NCBI GenBank assembly: GCA_026075535.2
Contig: AP026550.1
Span: 3,782,001-3,846,000 of the forward strand
Origin: Tricholoma matsutake
Taxonomy: Eukaryota; Basidiomycota; Agaricomycetes; Agaricales; Tricholomataceae
Length of the DNA stretch: 64,000 nt
Direction: 5' to 3'
This document shows positions 33,132-45,420 of this stretch, one piece after another. The notes under the pieces were generated by a model that had not been told where the DNA came from, made no database searches, and saw nothing but the letters and a program-made list of their open reading frames with translations. Numbering within the stretch: the first letter of the stretch is position 1; each line of letters opens with the position of its first letter. The translations under genes and the position numbers were made by a program.

Positions 33132-36100
33132 AGGTTTCCCCATTGGTGACCCAGAATTGTTACAATGTATTAGTATCCAAGGAAACCCAGAGTAAATCAG
33201 AAAAGGAAATCGAGGAGGAGTACAACTGTTGCGAATCACGCAACAAAGAAAATTGTCACATGTCATTTCCGAAAACCCCTAAATTCTTTATTTGCTCTGC
33301 ACGAATAGAACCCGAAATCACCTTGACTGTGGGACTGAAGACAGTGGACATGCATGCAGCTATTGATGTGGAAGTGTTGCTTGACAGTGGTGCTACAGGA
33401 TTATTTATTAATTGATCCTTAATTACCGGAAACAGTATTAACACACGCAAGCTGGTGCAACCTATAATGGTGTACAATATTGATGGAACAGTCAATCGTG
33501 GAGGAACTATCAAGGAGGAGGTGACTATGGTACTAAAGTATCAGGAGCATCAGGAGCGAGCTGTATTCGAAGTGTGCGATCTTGGGAAAACCAATCTAAT
33601 AATAGGATGTCTGTGGTTACGAAAGCATAATCCCAAAATTGATTGGAAAACTGGGAAAGTACAAATGACTCGTTGTCCTAAGGAATGTAATGTGTATGGG
33701 AGGAAGATGAAGAAAGAAAAAAAGAAAAAGAAAGAGAAAGAACATCCGAGGAAGTATTCTGTTACGATGGAGGAAGTGGAGGATGAGGAAATGCCAAATG
33801 GGGAAGTTCCGATCATGATCGAGAAAGAAGAGCAGAAGCAAACCTTTAGAGCAGTTTGTGGAGGACAGTCATGGGACAAGAATATCGTGAAGGTGGAGAA
33901 GCCAGTGGAGGAATGGGTGCCAAAAGTGTATCATGAACATTTGTCAGTGTTCCAAAAGAAGGAGTCTGAGCGAATGCCGGTGCGGAAGCCATGGGATCAT
34001 GCGATTGAGATGAAGCCAGGGTTTGTGCTGAAGAAGTCGAAGGTATATCCATTATCTCTGATGGAACAAGAAGAAGTGGATGCATTCCTGAAGGAGCAAT
34101 TGCACAAAGGATACATACGACCTTCAAAATCACCACAGACGTCACCAATATTCTTCGTGCCCAAAAAAGACCAAAGGAAGAGGATGTGTACCGATTATAG
34201 GTATCTGAATGAGTGGACAGTGAAGAACACATACCCCCTGCCATTGATCTCAGAAATAATTGATAAGGTGGGAAAAGCCAAGGTCTTTACAAAATTGGAT
34301 TTATGATGGGGATACAACAATGTACAAATAAAGAAAGGAGATGAGTGGAAGGCTGCATTTGCCACGCATCGAGGATCCTTCGAGCCACTTGTCATGTTTT
34401 TTGGGATGACTAATAGTCCCCCGACCTTTCAAAATATGATGAACGACATTTTCAAGGACGTAATAGACAAAGGCGTGGTAATAATATTTATTGACGACAT
34501 TCTGATATTCACGGAGGATGAAGAGAATCATGAAGCGATAGTGCAAGAGGTGTTATGGAGGTTGGCGGAGAACAATCTATTTTTGAAACCAGAGAAGTGT
34601 GTGTTTGGGGCAAGCAAGATTGAGTTCCTAGGATTATTGATCGGCCCTGACAGGATCAAAATGGATCTGATCAAGGTACAGGCGATCACAGATTGGCCTG
34701 TGCCCACCCATGTCAAGGAGGTTCAAGCCTTCTTGGGACTCGCAAATTATTATTGTCGCTTTGTGCACAATTTTTCTAAAATTGCCGCACCCTTACATAA
34801 CCTTACACGAAAGGGAGTAGTGTGGAGGTGGGGAGAGCAGCAGCAGACAGCATTTGAGGAGTTGAAGAGGAAGTTTGTGGAGGGACCAATATTAGCCCCA
34901 GTAGATTTCACACGCCCTTTGCGAGTGGAATCCGATGCATCCAATTTTGCTACTGGAGCAGTATTATCAATGCTGTGTGAAGATGACAAATGGCATCCTT
35001 GTGCATACTTGTCAAAAGGGTTGAATGATGTGGAGAGGAATTATGATGGGCATGACAAAGAGATGTTGGGGATAATACGAGCATTGGAGGCATGGAGGCA
35101 TTATTTGGAGGGATGTATGCATCAAATTGAGATCTGGATGGATCATCAAAATCTGCAATACTTCATGTCCGCTAAAAAGCTTAATCACCGGCAAGCGCAT
35201 TGGGCACTATTCCTATTGCATTTCAACTTTCACTTGGTCCATAAAGTGGGAAGCTTAATGAGGAAAGCAGATGCCTTATCCAGATGTATTGATCATAAAA
35301 GGGGGGTGGAGGAGGACAATAAAAATGTTACCTTACTCAAACCCAAATACTTTCACATTTGCGCTATGCATCAAGGGCATCTATTAATAGATAGCTCAGA
35401 AATGGAAATGTTGTCTAAAATTAGACAATGTTCGGAAATGGATGATGAAGTAGTGGAAGCCATGAAAGCTCTGAAGGGAGAGAAGAAAGGTAATATCAAA
35501 GGAGATGAATGGGCTGAGGAACAAGGGTTGGTGTTGTTTCGAGGAAAAGTGTATGTACTGAAGGATCAGGATTTGTGAAGGGAGATTGTCCGGTTACATC
35601 ACAATACACCGATTGCCAGACACCCAGGAAGATGGAAGACGTTGGAATTAGTAATGAGAAATTATTGGTGGCCCGGAATTTCAAAGTATGTGTTGGGGTA
35701 TGTGGATGGATGTGATATGTGCATGAGGGGGAAGAAATTTCCAGAGAAACCTGCAGGAAAATTAATGCCGAACCCTATACCTAAAGTGCTGTGGCAAGAT
35801 ATATCTGTGGATTTTATTACCAGATTACCCGAGGCTCAAGGGTACAATGCAATATTCGTAGTATGCGACCGCTTTACAAAGAAGGTCCATATTATTCCTA
35901 CTACTACAGAAACCTCATCATTGGGCTTGGCACGCCTCTATCTAAATCAGGTATGGCGGTTACATGGGTTACCCAATACCGTTATCTCCGATCGCAGACC
36001 ACAATTTGCTTCCGCATTTATGCGAGAACTAAACAACATATTGGGAATTCAAACTAAATTATCTATGGCATATCACCCGCAGACTGATGGGCAGACAGAG

Positions 36101-36952
36101 AGAATGAATCAGGAGTTGGAGCAGTACCTACGTATGTTTATCAACTACCAACAAACCGACTGGCCCGAATGGTTGGCAATTGCCGAATTTTCCCACAATA
36201 ACAAATTCCATTCAGCTACTCGTATGTCACCCTTTTTCGCGAATTATGGATATCATCCTTGCATGGGAGTAGAACCCAGAAGGGAAGTCAAAGTACAGTT
36301 GGTAGAAGATTTTGTATCTAAGATGCAAAGGGTACAAGAGGAAGCAGAGGCGGCATTGAAGAAAGCACGTGATGACATGATGTGACACACGGATCATACT
36401 CGAGCACGCGCTCCAGAGTACAAAGTTGGTGACTTGGTATGGCTAAGTACCAAGGACCTGAATATTCCACGACCTTTGAAGAAACTTACAGAGAAACAAG
36501 TTGGCCCATATGCGATCTCTAAAGTGATCTCGCCTAATGCGGTAGTGCTAAAATTACCCCGATCATTTAAGATTGATCCTGAGATTAACGTATCCCACCT
36601 ACACCCTTACTGTCCGCCCACTATTCCTGGCCAACAAACTACTCCGCAACCTCCGATAATAGTAGAAGGTGCTCCAGAATACATAGTTGAAGAAATTCTA
36701 GACTCACATCTTCGACAGAACAAATTGGAGTTCTTAATAAAGTGGAAAAACTATACCGATGAAAATAATTCATGGGAACCCAAAGAGAATTGTAAGCGAG
36801 CACATAATGCGATCGCCCAATTCTTTAAATGTAATCCAAATGCTCCGCATCACATTGCGAGAATGGTGTATGAGGGGATGAAATTCTGGCCTTACCAAAA
36901 TTTCACAGAGGGGACAAACATAATATTTTCTCACCTGGAAGTCGAGGCATAA
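33038..36952 (+). pseudogene. Gypsy-1 Pol (PR-RT-RH-IN-chromodomain), four TGA stops
   Basis: A single frame runs from the gag overlap to the chromodomain. In order: protease (VLLDSGATGLFIN), reverse transcriptase (FTKLDL, then IFIDDILIF), RNase H (VESDASNFATGAVLS), integrase with zinc-binding H/C residues (CDMCMRGKK) and core (DISVDFITRLPE, MAYHPQTDGQTERMNQELEQ), and a C-terminal chromodomain (YIVEEILDSHLRQNKLEFLI, ENNSWEP). Stops at 33413, 34304, 35576 and 36383 are all TGA. At 34304 the strongly conserved motif is LDLRxGYNN, so Arg (CGA) is the expected residue. No indels were found. Confidence 0.88.
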
Positions 36953-36963
36953 AAGGGGGGTAA

Positions 36964-37365
36964 TGTTAGGAAACCACCCCATTACCTAATAAACTTTCAT
37001 TTTTATTTTATTATGTCAAATTACGCTACATGACGCCAAATGATGCTACATTTTGATAGTGTGAGAATTTTATTTCGCATGCATCAAAATGTACATGCAT
37101 GTACGAGTGCATTGGTAACAACAATGTACAATATATGTAACATAGTATATAAACCCTAAATATATGCCTAGGGGACCCCAGTTGTGTTCTCCTAGGTATT
37201 CCACCTATGTTTTCGGTGTGAAAGGCCTATCTCAACAAACTTACCTATTAATAACCCCTTGCATCAAAACCATCAATTTCCCCATCACACGCGTGGATCC
37301 TGCCCCCTTCTTGTAGAGAGAACCCACATGGTCTTAGCTAGCAGATAGTGGGTGTCGCCCTAACA
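36964..37365 (+). repeat. Gypsy-1 3' LTR
   Basis: Preceded by the purine-rich polypurine tract AAAAGGGGGGTAA. Same length as the 5' LTR, and differs mostly by CG to TG or CA changes. Confidence 0.93.
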
Positions 37366-37370
37366 GATAT

Positions 37371-39139
37371 CACTGTGATATTGCTCAAAACTGGTTCGGA
37401 ACTCATCAACAATGTTCCAAGTGTATATCCTGAGCTGTCCGAAGGTTGGGGGAATTGTATTACGGTGGCCGAAGGCATGCAAAGAATTTCAAGGTGTTGT
37501 GAAGAGTTTTGAAGTGTTGCAAATATTTTCGAAGCATTCTCATGACTTTGTAGAGGTTCATAGAGGTTTGTAGAGCTTCGGAGGGGTTTGTATGGGTTTG
37601 TAGAGCTTTGTAGAGGTCTGTAGAACTTTATAGAGCTTTGACAATGATCGTAGATGTGTTTTCCGAGCTTGAACGACAAGGTGGACCTATCAGCAGAACA
37701 CAGGGACATGCGAGCAGTGATTGGACATGCCCCACCTTCCTCAGGAAATGTGCGGAACATGATATGAAGAATCCCAAAAACTGACTCCCTTTCTTCCCAT
37801 CAACAAAGTCCTGGACCAACACTGCCGAGTGGACAAAGACCTGCAATACCAACAGGACTCACAGACTATATACACCCAGACAGGCCCCATAAGTATCAAC
37901 AAACACAAGTGCCATTCTACCCAAGGCAAATAGCACCAAATGGATGAGAACTCAAGCATCAGAGGGACTTGGACAGAGACATGAGCCAGGTACCTCAGCC
38001 TCCTAATGATTCAAGGCAAAGCAACAATCAGGCATCCAATGAATTTGACACAAATAATGAATAGGGAGCCGATGATAGGTTGTCTCCTTGGCTCAAAGGC
38101 CAATTCACCATTTCGACCACACTCTAATCACATTGGATAACTCGCACAAGGTCCCAGAAGCAGTGCAACCACTCCCGACCAAGTCTACTGAGTGCGATAT
38201 CGTATTGAATGCAATCAAACATCGTCGAGCATTATCAATCGATATCGAGAGACTGCAAGCAACATTGGGCACCACATTCATTATCTAAATGGTGGAATAC
38301 CATGTGCCAGGAAGTATTCCAACTCGTGCTCAAACCTGCTGATAGTAGGTCAGCCTCGTTCCAAGTCCCTATCGTGCACAGAACCTGCTGGACACATCAT
38401 TGCGAGACTTAGCGCGGTTTATACACAAAGGACAGTCCCTTTTTAGTTCTATATCCTTTATTACTCTTTCATCATATGATATATATCTTTCTTGTTCAGA
38501 TTCTGGTCTCCTTTTTGGGCTTGTGCCTTAACTCACATCTTTTGCCTCATGTTCTACACATGTTTCTCATTCCATTTTAGGAAGTTTCTTTAAAACATAT
38601 AAAACTCTGTAGTATCTACTGGGATATAAAAAGAAATTGTCTTCACCTATTATCTTGTATACAGTTCTAAGCATCCGATCAATCTTCTAAAAACAATCTA
38701 AGTTGCTACAAGTTTTCTTGATTGACAAGAAACCTCTGCGATCATCGTCGTCCTCGATCTTCCTATGATCCTCTGATCATTATCACTAGCAACCATTTCA
38801 ACATGTCCTAGCCATCAACTATAGCCTTCATATACTTTTGACCTATCAAAAGGTCCTTGGAATTTGCACTTTGACCATCGACAATAGAACTCGTTTGCCA
38901 TCAACCTCATCGATCATCCTCAATATCGATCGATACTTGATCGGACCACACCAAACACCTTCGTCTCCCATAGCACTACCTTCACGACTAGTACCAACTA
39001 GTTATCTATCCATAGGTTGGACCACAAACATTCAGAACGACTCACACCCTTCCTCAGACTTGTCGCAAATATCATCGATTGCCTCATCGGCAGTTTAGGT
39101 GGTTTTCCTGGGTTGAGTATCATCACTGAATGGGGTAAC
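37371..39139. other. Repeat-rich insert, right half (after gypsy-1)
   Basis: Non-coding. It includes degenerate GTTTGTAGAGCTTTGTAGAGG words (37,540-37,640) and segments inverted relative to the left half (38,435-38,760). It is rich in ATCGAT words near 38,870-38,950. It ends before LINE ORF2 resumes; the exact edge and a target duplication could not be fixed. Confidence 0.4.
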
Positions 39140-42100
39140 AAAGTTAAGAGTTCTCCAAATAAATTTAAACAAATCAGTGTCTGCTCATCTCGAACTTATT
39201 AATGACTCACTAGCAGTGCACTGGGATGTTGTACTAATACAGCAACCTCAAAATATTCAGCATTTACAACACAGGTGAGAACTTGAACACGCTAATGGCC
39301 CTCAGAAGCTATATGCACAACACCCGGACTGGCATGCATGGGCAGCAAAACTGCCATGTACTATGGGGAGGAGACTTCAACTGACACCACCCCATGTGGG
39401 ACAGAGATGAGGACATGTGCCTCTTTACGGCCAAAGCCTTAGAAGATGCAGGAGAGCTGATTGAACTAGTAACAGAACAGGATATGATGATGCTATTGCT
39501 GAAGAGAATCCCCACACTCAAGCACATGGTAACAAAATGACATTCCATGCCAGACAATCTAGCAAATCATGTGGTTAAATGTGACATCATGCTGGAAAGA
39601 CAACCAGGCAAAACTGATCATTACCTGATAGCTACAATACTAGAGCTAGAGCAGGAAAGAACACTGCCCAAAACATTGTGAAATTACAGGGAAACTGACT
39701 GGGAAGAATTCAATACTTTTCTTGGAAAAGAGCTTGCCAAAATACCAATCCCAGCAGAGTTACAAACTGAGGAATACCTAGGGAGGGAAATCAAATGACT
39801 CACCACCTCAATTCAGAAAGCAATCAACAACAAAGTCCTAGAAAATAAGCCATGCCCATTATCGAAAAGATAGTGGATGAAAGATCTGAGGAAAATGAAA
39901 AAGGTAGTAAATCAAATGCACGCTGAATCATTCAGGAACTGAGCAGGCAATCACCCAAGTCACCAAGACCTATGTCAGGCATGACAGAAATATGCAGTGG
40001 ACATAGCCAAGGCTAAGTCAGACCACTGGAACAATTTTCTAGAGAATGTGATATGCTCAGACATCTGGACATCAAACAGGTACCTCTCAAACCCATAGAA
40101 CAAGAATCCCCACACTAAAGGTAAAAGGAGGGGACAGGTGCACAACAGAGGTAAATACAAATGAAGGAAAAGCCAAGACACTCGCAGAAGCCTTCTCCCC
40201 ACCAAAGCCAGCAACCTTGGCAGTTCCACAAGAATATAACTACCCAAACCTGCTCCCATCACCGCCGCCAGTCACAGAAGCCCAAATTCATACACACATA
40301 GCAAAACTGTCCCCATATAAAGCTCCAGGACTGGATGGAATCCCAAATATTGTTTTACAGAAGATGGTGAACCATATACTACCATATTTACTCCCCATTT
40401 ACAGATCAATCCTATGACATGGAATATACTATTGCAGATGGCAACAATTCACGACATGCATCTACAGAAGGGTGGAAAGCCAAGCTATGAAGTACCCAAA
40501 GCATATTGCCCCATTGCCCTACTGTGCACTATGGCAAAAGTCCTCATGTCCATAGTCTCCAAAAACCTCACCTCAATAACTGAGCAGCATCATTTACTCC
40601 CAGATACACACTTCAGAGGAAGGTCCTACAGGAGGACAACTGATGCAGTACATCTACTAATACACAAGGTCAAGGAGGCTTGGAGAAAGAAAAAAGTTGT
40701 ATCCATTCCATTCCTAGATATTGAAAGAGCATTCCCTAATGCAGTGATGGACTGTCTGCTACACAACATGAAGAAGAGGCAAATCCCAAGCTCAATAGTA
40801 AAGTTTATCAAGTGCTTACTAGATGGAAGGTCAACATGCCTACAGTTCGATGGCTATATCTCAGACCTGATACCCATCGACAATGGAGTGGAACAGGGTG
40901 ACCCAATACCACTACCCTCTTTCAACTTCTACAATGCAGATTTACTCGAACTAAGTGATATTTTACAGGCACTAGGATATGTTGACGATGCAATGGTGAT
41001 GACTGTTAAGAAATTTTTTGAAGAGACCACTCGGGCCATTCAGGAACATATGAAAGGTGAAAACGGTGGCTTCAAGTGGGCAGCTGATCACAACTCAAAG
41101 TTTGAGACCAACAAGCTGGTGATCATGCACCTAGGATGCAAAAAAGCCAAATCACTGTTTGGAAACCAATGTTCAATGACCAAACCAAAGCTAATACTAC
41201 AAGGAAAAGAGGTAAACATGGTGGACAACTATAGGTACCTCAGCATAATCATTGATGACAAGCTATCCTGGCGGAAACATGAAGAAAGAGCCATAGATAA
41301 CACAACAAAATGGGTAATGCAGTGCCACTGTCTTGCAAAAACTGACTATGGGCTCTTGCCTAGGCTAATGCGCCAGCTCTCCATGTCAGTGGCTATACCC
41401 AAGATGACATACAGGGCTGAAATATGGTATAACCCACCACAAAAAATCCCAGGGGCTAAGAGAAAGACAGGCTCGGCAAGAGTCATGCACCAGCTAACAA
41501 AGATAGCCACTTTAGCTATCAATGGAGCACTCCACACTACCCCAACAGATACACTAGATATACATGCAGGCATAATCCCACTCAAACTCACAATGCTGAA
41601 AGTCTGCCATAGAGCAATAGCCTGAATATGCACCCTGCCAGAGTCACATCCATTACACCGACTGATACACACATACTGTGCAATATACACAAAGAAACAT
41701 CACACCCCACTACACAACCTACTAAATCACTTTACACTGTTTACAGGGATCCATCCAGACAAAATAGAGAGCATAACCCACAACCCACACCCCCATGCAT
41801 ACATCATCTCATTGTTCACCACAGAGATAGCTCAGGACTGGGACACATCTATCCACAAGGAAGCCAACAGTGCACTGGAAATTAAGATCTTCACAGATGA
41901 GTGAGGAACAGATGGAAACATAGGGGCAGTGGCAGTAATGTATAGGAAGGGAAGGGCTGCACCATCAAAGATATTGAAGTACCACCTGGGAAGCGCAAAA
42001 GATTACACATCATTTGAAGCAGAGGTAGTAGGAGCAATAATGGGCATCTGGATGATCAGAACAGAGCACATAGCAGGATGACTACCAATTTCTGTACTGA

Positions 42101-42384
42101 CAGATAGCCAAGCCCTCATCAAAAGAACCAAAACATGCAGAGCAACAACCACACAATACCTAATCAAAAACTTTCTAACCATAGCAGATAATGTCAACAT
42201 GGTGAATGCAGACCCAAAATTGAACAAATTTCACCTGGCCTGGATCTCAGGACATAGGGGGGTCCAAGGAAATGAAAATGTAGACAAAGAAGCTAAAAGA
42301 GCAGCCCAGGGTGAGTCACCAACTCCCTCCTATACTCCAAGAGAAACTACCAAAGAGCATAGCAGCAGTAAAGCACCTCTCTGA
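39140..42384 (+). pseudogene. LINE ORF2: endonuclease, reverse transcriptase, RNase H
   Basis: Endonuclease traces: LELINDSLAVHWDVVLIQQP, then WGGDFN-stop-HHPMWD (family GDFNRHHP). Reverse transcriptase: LSPYKAPGLDGIPN, then an insertion-free block from 40,414 with FRGRSYRRTTDAVHLL, GVEQGDPIPLPSFNFYNADL and the catalytic YVDD. RNase H: FTDE, a TDSQALI Asp and GHRGVQGNENVDKEAK. Stops are mostly TGA: 39382-39384 replaces Arg of the endonuclease motif, others follow at FRN/IAG. There are also frame changes near 40,410 and 41,620. Domain order identifies the Tad-like clade; the copy is dead. Confidence 0.82.
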
Positions 42385-42433
42385 ATACTCTCTGCCACTT
42401 TTTCCTCCCCAATCCTGAGAACTCCTTGCTAGG

Positions 42434-42624
42434 TGTAAGAGAATTCCCTCATTCTCTTACCACTTCCCTACTCCTTGACTGTGATATGGACAGATATTAC
42501 TAATACACATGATCACGTGCCTACAATATTCTCGTACGATGTCTTAGATTAATTACTCCTTCTTGAGTCCATACCATCTTCCTGTTTACGTTGCCCCCCT
42601 TTTCCTCTGAGTGCCAGCAGTACC
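42434..42624 (+). repeat. Gypsy-4 5' LTR
   Basis: Matches 63403-63599 almost throughout. Differences include C/T transitions and a 4-6 nt indel around CCTACAATATTC versus CCTACAAGTTGATATTC. Confidence 0.85.
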
Positions 42625-43036
42625 TTGGTTTGGACCCTGGAATATCGGAATCAGCTCCAAAACCGCCACTTGCATCACTTTAGTTCAAACCCAGCAGACC
42701 CAGACCTGCATAAAAATGTGAACACCACTGCCCTACAGCAATCTGGCAGCCATTCCAGGAGGATAGAAGCATATTAATCCTTTTGGAGCACAATCAGTCT
42801 ATTCTGGGCAAGAAGTGTCCAGGAGCAGCAATCACCGAGGATGAAAAGGTTATCAATATACTGCAAACACATATATAACAACACAAACACCAGCTGCCCT
42901 CCCCAAAGTCACCCTCAATGAGACCTCCCCACCCCTGCAGAGCACCAACCTGTCTCATCTCCCTTCACTACCAACTCCACTTGCCACCAGGAGCCGTGCA
43001 CGATGCACCATACCAGCTCTGCCCCACACAGTTTCA

Positions 43037-43750
43037 TTGCCCTTGATGCCATCATTGCCCTTGACTCCATTGAACAGTACTTTGTCCCCACCCTCAGCCC
43101 AGACCCGGAACAACATGCTCAGATGCATTCCCTCCTCAGACTCAGACTCAGACCCCCCTGTAACCCAGATTTGTTATCGCTCTACAATGACCCCTGTCAT
43201 CGACCCCTTATATGCACTTGCAGAAGTCCACCAGGCATCCCCAAGCTCAGCTCCCGTTCTCTCAGTGGGATGGCTCACTGTCAACATTGTGCAGCAATTC
43301 AAAAATGCATGCCATCATTATTTTTCTATGAAAGATGTGGCTGCAGACAATCGCATCAGCAAAATCATCTACAATTTTGAGTCTACCTCTGTACAGTCAT
43401 GGATCATGGCAGAGGAAATTGCCCTACCATTCCCCAACTTCCTTGTCAGGTTGAAGAAGAAATTCTTACCCTGGACCTGGGAAGACAAGCTCATACAAGA
43501 CCAGATTGCAATCCAAGGCTCCTTGAATCTCCTGACCTGGGTCAACAAAGTCCACAATGTGAATGATGAGCTTAAAGCAGCTCAATCACCTTATCATATT
43601 CCCAAAGACCATTTTCACCTTCACCTTCTCCCCCACCTCTCTGATGGCTTGAAATGTTTCTACAAGGCAAACAACTGGGTGCAACAAAGTGTACACTCGA
43701 CACAATCACGGACTTTGATGACTGGTTGGAATGTCTACACCTTCTGGAGC
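43037..43750 (+). pseudogene. Gypsy-4 Gag, N-terminal part
   Basis: Reads from a Ser/Asp-rich leader into a capsid-like region (VGWLTVNIVQQFKNACHHYF, SWIMAEEIALPFPNFLVRLK). A one-base shift near 43,650 is needed to stay in the frame TITDFDDWLECLHLLE. That frame continues after the hAT insertion as LDLQVVRGASWVPH at 59,328, showing that this gag was intact across the insertion point when the hAT element landed. Confidence 0.65.
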
Positions 43751-44079
43751 TAGGGTGTAGCATGGGTCACACCGTGGGTAAACTTTCACACACCGCACCT
43801 GCACCTGCCAACACCGCACCCGTCCTAACACCACAACCGCGGTGACAGGTTTTTACCATGGTCTATCACAAAATACCACAGGTGCGATACCATGTATATT
43901 CCCCATGGTTTTTACTCTGTTTGCCTTGTATTCATGTTCTACATTGTTAAATATAATTGTATAATCTCTACTAAATTTACTATGCAACCCTATATACAAG
44001 CTACAGACAACAAAAATGAAAGATAAATGAACTCATGTTTCATGTGAGGCAGGTGATGGAGGCACATTGCCCCACTTAT

Positions 44080-44793
44080 TGTTAAGACTATAGGTCCTTA
44101 ACTCAGCCTTGGCTTCATATGTTACAGTTGGAGGCTTTCCAACTGTCTCATATCACACTAGGAGACTTTCCTAGTGTATCGGGCTTCCTGCCTTCACTTG
44201 GGTACTTCCTCAAGTCATCACGGCTGTCTGTACTCAGAGGCTTTCTGAGCAGACCATTGCTTTGTATATCACAGTTGGAGGCTTTCCAACTGTCGAGTTC
44301 GAGTTTATCACAGCTAGGGGCTTCCTAAGCTGTCGAGTGTTCTGGTTGAGTCTAAGACCGTTATTTGAATTAGGTCAAGCTAAGGAATACAGGCAGTATT
44401 ACTATAGCTTATATATGGTTCAGAGAATGTCTATCGTCCAATCGGAATACGAGATCCTTGTCAAGTAAATATAGAAGGAGCAATAGAACAGTAAGCCTCA
44501 TGCCTAGCATGAGGAGTCCGATGTCACAGAGTGCTGCGGCACAGCATGTCAAAGAACAATAGCAAATAACCCTCATGCCAAGCATGAGGCGTCTGATGTC
44601 ACGGATCTGATATCAAGGGTCCAATGTCAAGGAGTCCGATGTCATGGAGTCTGACATCACAGAATACTGCAGTGCAGCATATCGATCAACAGGAGTCAGG
44701 TCAGGGGGTGTCTCCATCAGAAGTGAGTCGTGTCGTGTCAGAAAGGAAAAATGAAGTGCCCGGTCTTGTGGGTCCAGATAACAAATTGTAACA
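44080..44793 (-). repeat. Gypsy-2 LTR (downstream in element sense)
   Basis: Contains a ladder of imperfect repeats of the GTTGGAGGCTTTCCAACTGT hairpin type and CATGCCTAGCATGAGG palindromes. The partner LTR is 51253-51966. Confidence 0.92.
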
Positions 44794-44853
44794 TCACCCT
44801 CTCTCTATCTTCGAAGTCACTGACTTCGATCAAAATCTCTTTCTCCTCTCTAG

Positions 44854-45369
44854 TCAGGAGGTGGGGTGGGGTTGTGGGGTTTGAGGGAATCGGTTGGAGC
44901 GCAGCAGTGTTCCCAACTCCCCGTGTTCTCCGAGCAGGAGCCTCTTCGCCAGGCTATATCCGCTCTTGTCATCATAGTGGGTATTCCACTGCAGGTCTCT
45001 CCACAGGGGCACACTTACCCCTGATAGTGGTCTTCTGCCAGGGGCGAGTCCTTCTCGATCAATGTAGAAGTCCTCTGGGAAGTAGTCCTCCTTGTCTAGT
45101 TCTCCCTCGAAGCACCACTCTTCGTACTGTGCCCTCACCCAATTGTAATCTGTTTTCGTGCTTCTCCAGGCAAAGAGACAGCATTTCAGACAGGTCAAGG
45201 TCATCCTTCTTATCCAATCATCCCTTGTAATCCAGAAGAGAATCCCATGCGGGCATATCCATGTGGGTCTGCCAGGGAGTATGTTCGTCAGTGGTTGTTG
45301 GTTGATGACCATTTGCCCAGTCCTTGCTGGGGTTTGTGGTAGGTGTAGTGTCGATGGGATGGTGAGCAT
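44854..45369 (-). CDS. Extra 171-residue ORF in gypsy-2 after the chromodomain
   Basis: ATG-initiated open frame between the chromodomain stop and the 3' LTR. I do not recognise the product. It is rich in Trp, Arg and acidic residues (WITRDDWIRRMTLTCLKC; DKEDYFPEDFYIDREGLAPG), not low-complexity, and unbroken while the neighbouring pol frame has many stops. It may be an element-encoded accessory gene, a captured host fragment, or a chance ORF. Confidence 0.4.
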   Translation of the reverse strand: MLTIPSTLHLPQTPARTGQMVINQQPLTNILPGRPTWICPHGILFWITRDDWIRRMTLTCLKCCLFAWRSTKTDYNWVRAQYEEWCFEGELDKEDYFPEDFYIDREGLAPGRRPLSGVSVPLWRDLQWNTHYDDKSGYSLAKRLLLGEHGELGTLLRSNRFPQTPQPHPTS

Positions 45370-45420
45370 TCTGTGGTTTCTTTTGTGGTTTGTTTGGTGG
45401 GTGTCTTGGTCTTGGGGGTT

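Larger units (their letters stand above)
31152..37365 (+). mobile_element. Gypsy-1: full-length chromodomain Ty3/gypsy retrotransposon
   Basis: Two 402-bp LTRs (31152-31553, 36964-37365) with TGTTAGG...CTAACA ends and a perfect 5-bp target duplication GATAT (31147-31151, 37366-37370). Gag and pol lie in the plus direction. The two LTRs differ mainly by transitions at CpG sites. LTR-internal TATATAAA near 31,335 is a likely promoter TATA box. Pol is one frame broken only by four TGA codons, so this copy is relatively young but inactive. Confidence 0.95.
27367..42433 (+). mobile_element. Tad-like LINE, split by at least three insertions
   Basis: Non-LTR retrotransposon with ORF1 ending in CCHC knuckles (27.86-30.13 kb) and ORF2 with apurinic endonuclease, reverse transcriptase and RNase H (39.14-42.38 kb), the order found in the Tad clade. 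It is interrupted by a hAT element (28,474-29,215), a small MITE (29,535-29,751) and a repeat-rich segment of about 9 kb (roughly 30.13-39.1 kb) that carries gypsy-1. The 5' boundary is set at the MITE edge and the 3' boundary at the following LTR; both are approximate. No poly(A) tail is visible. Confidence 0.7.
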
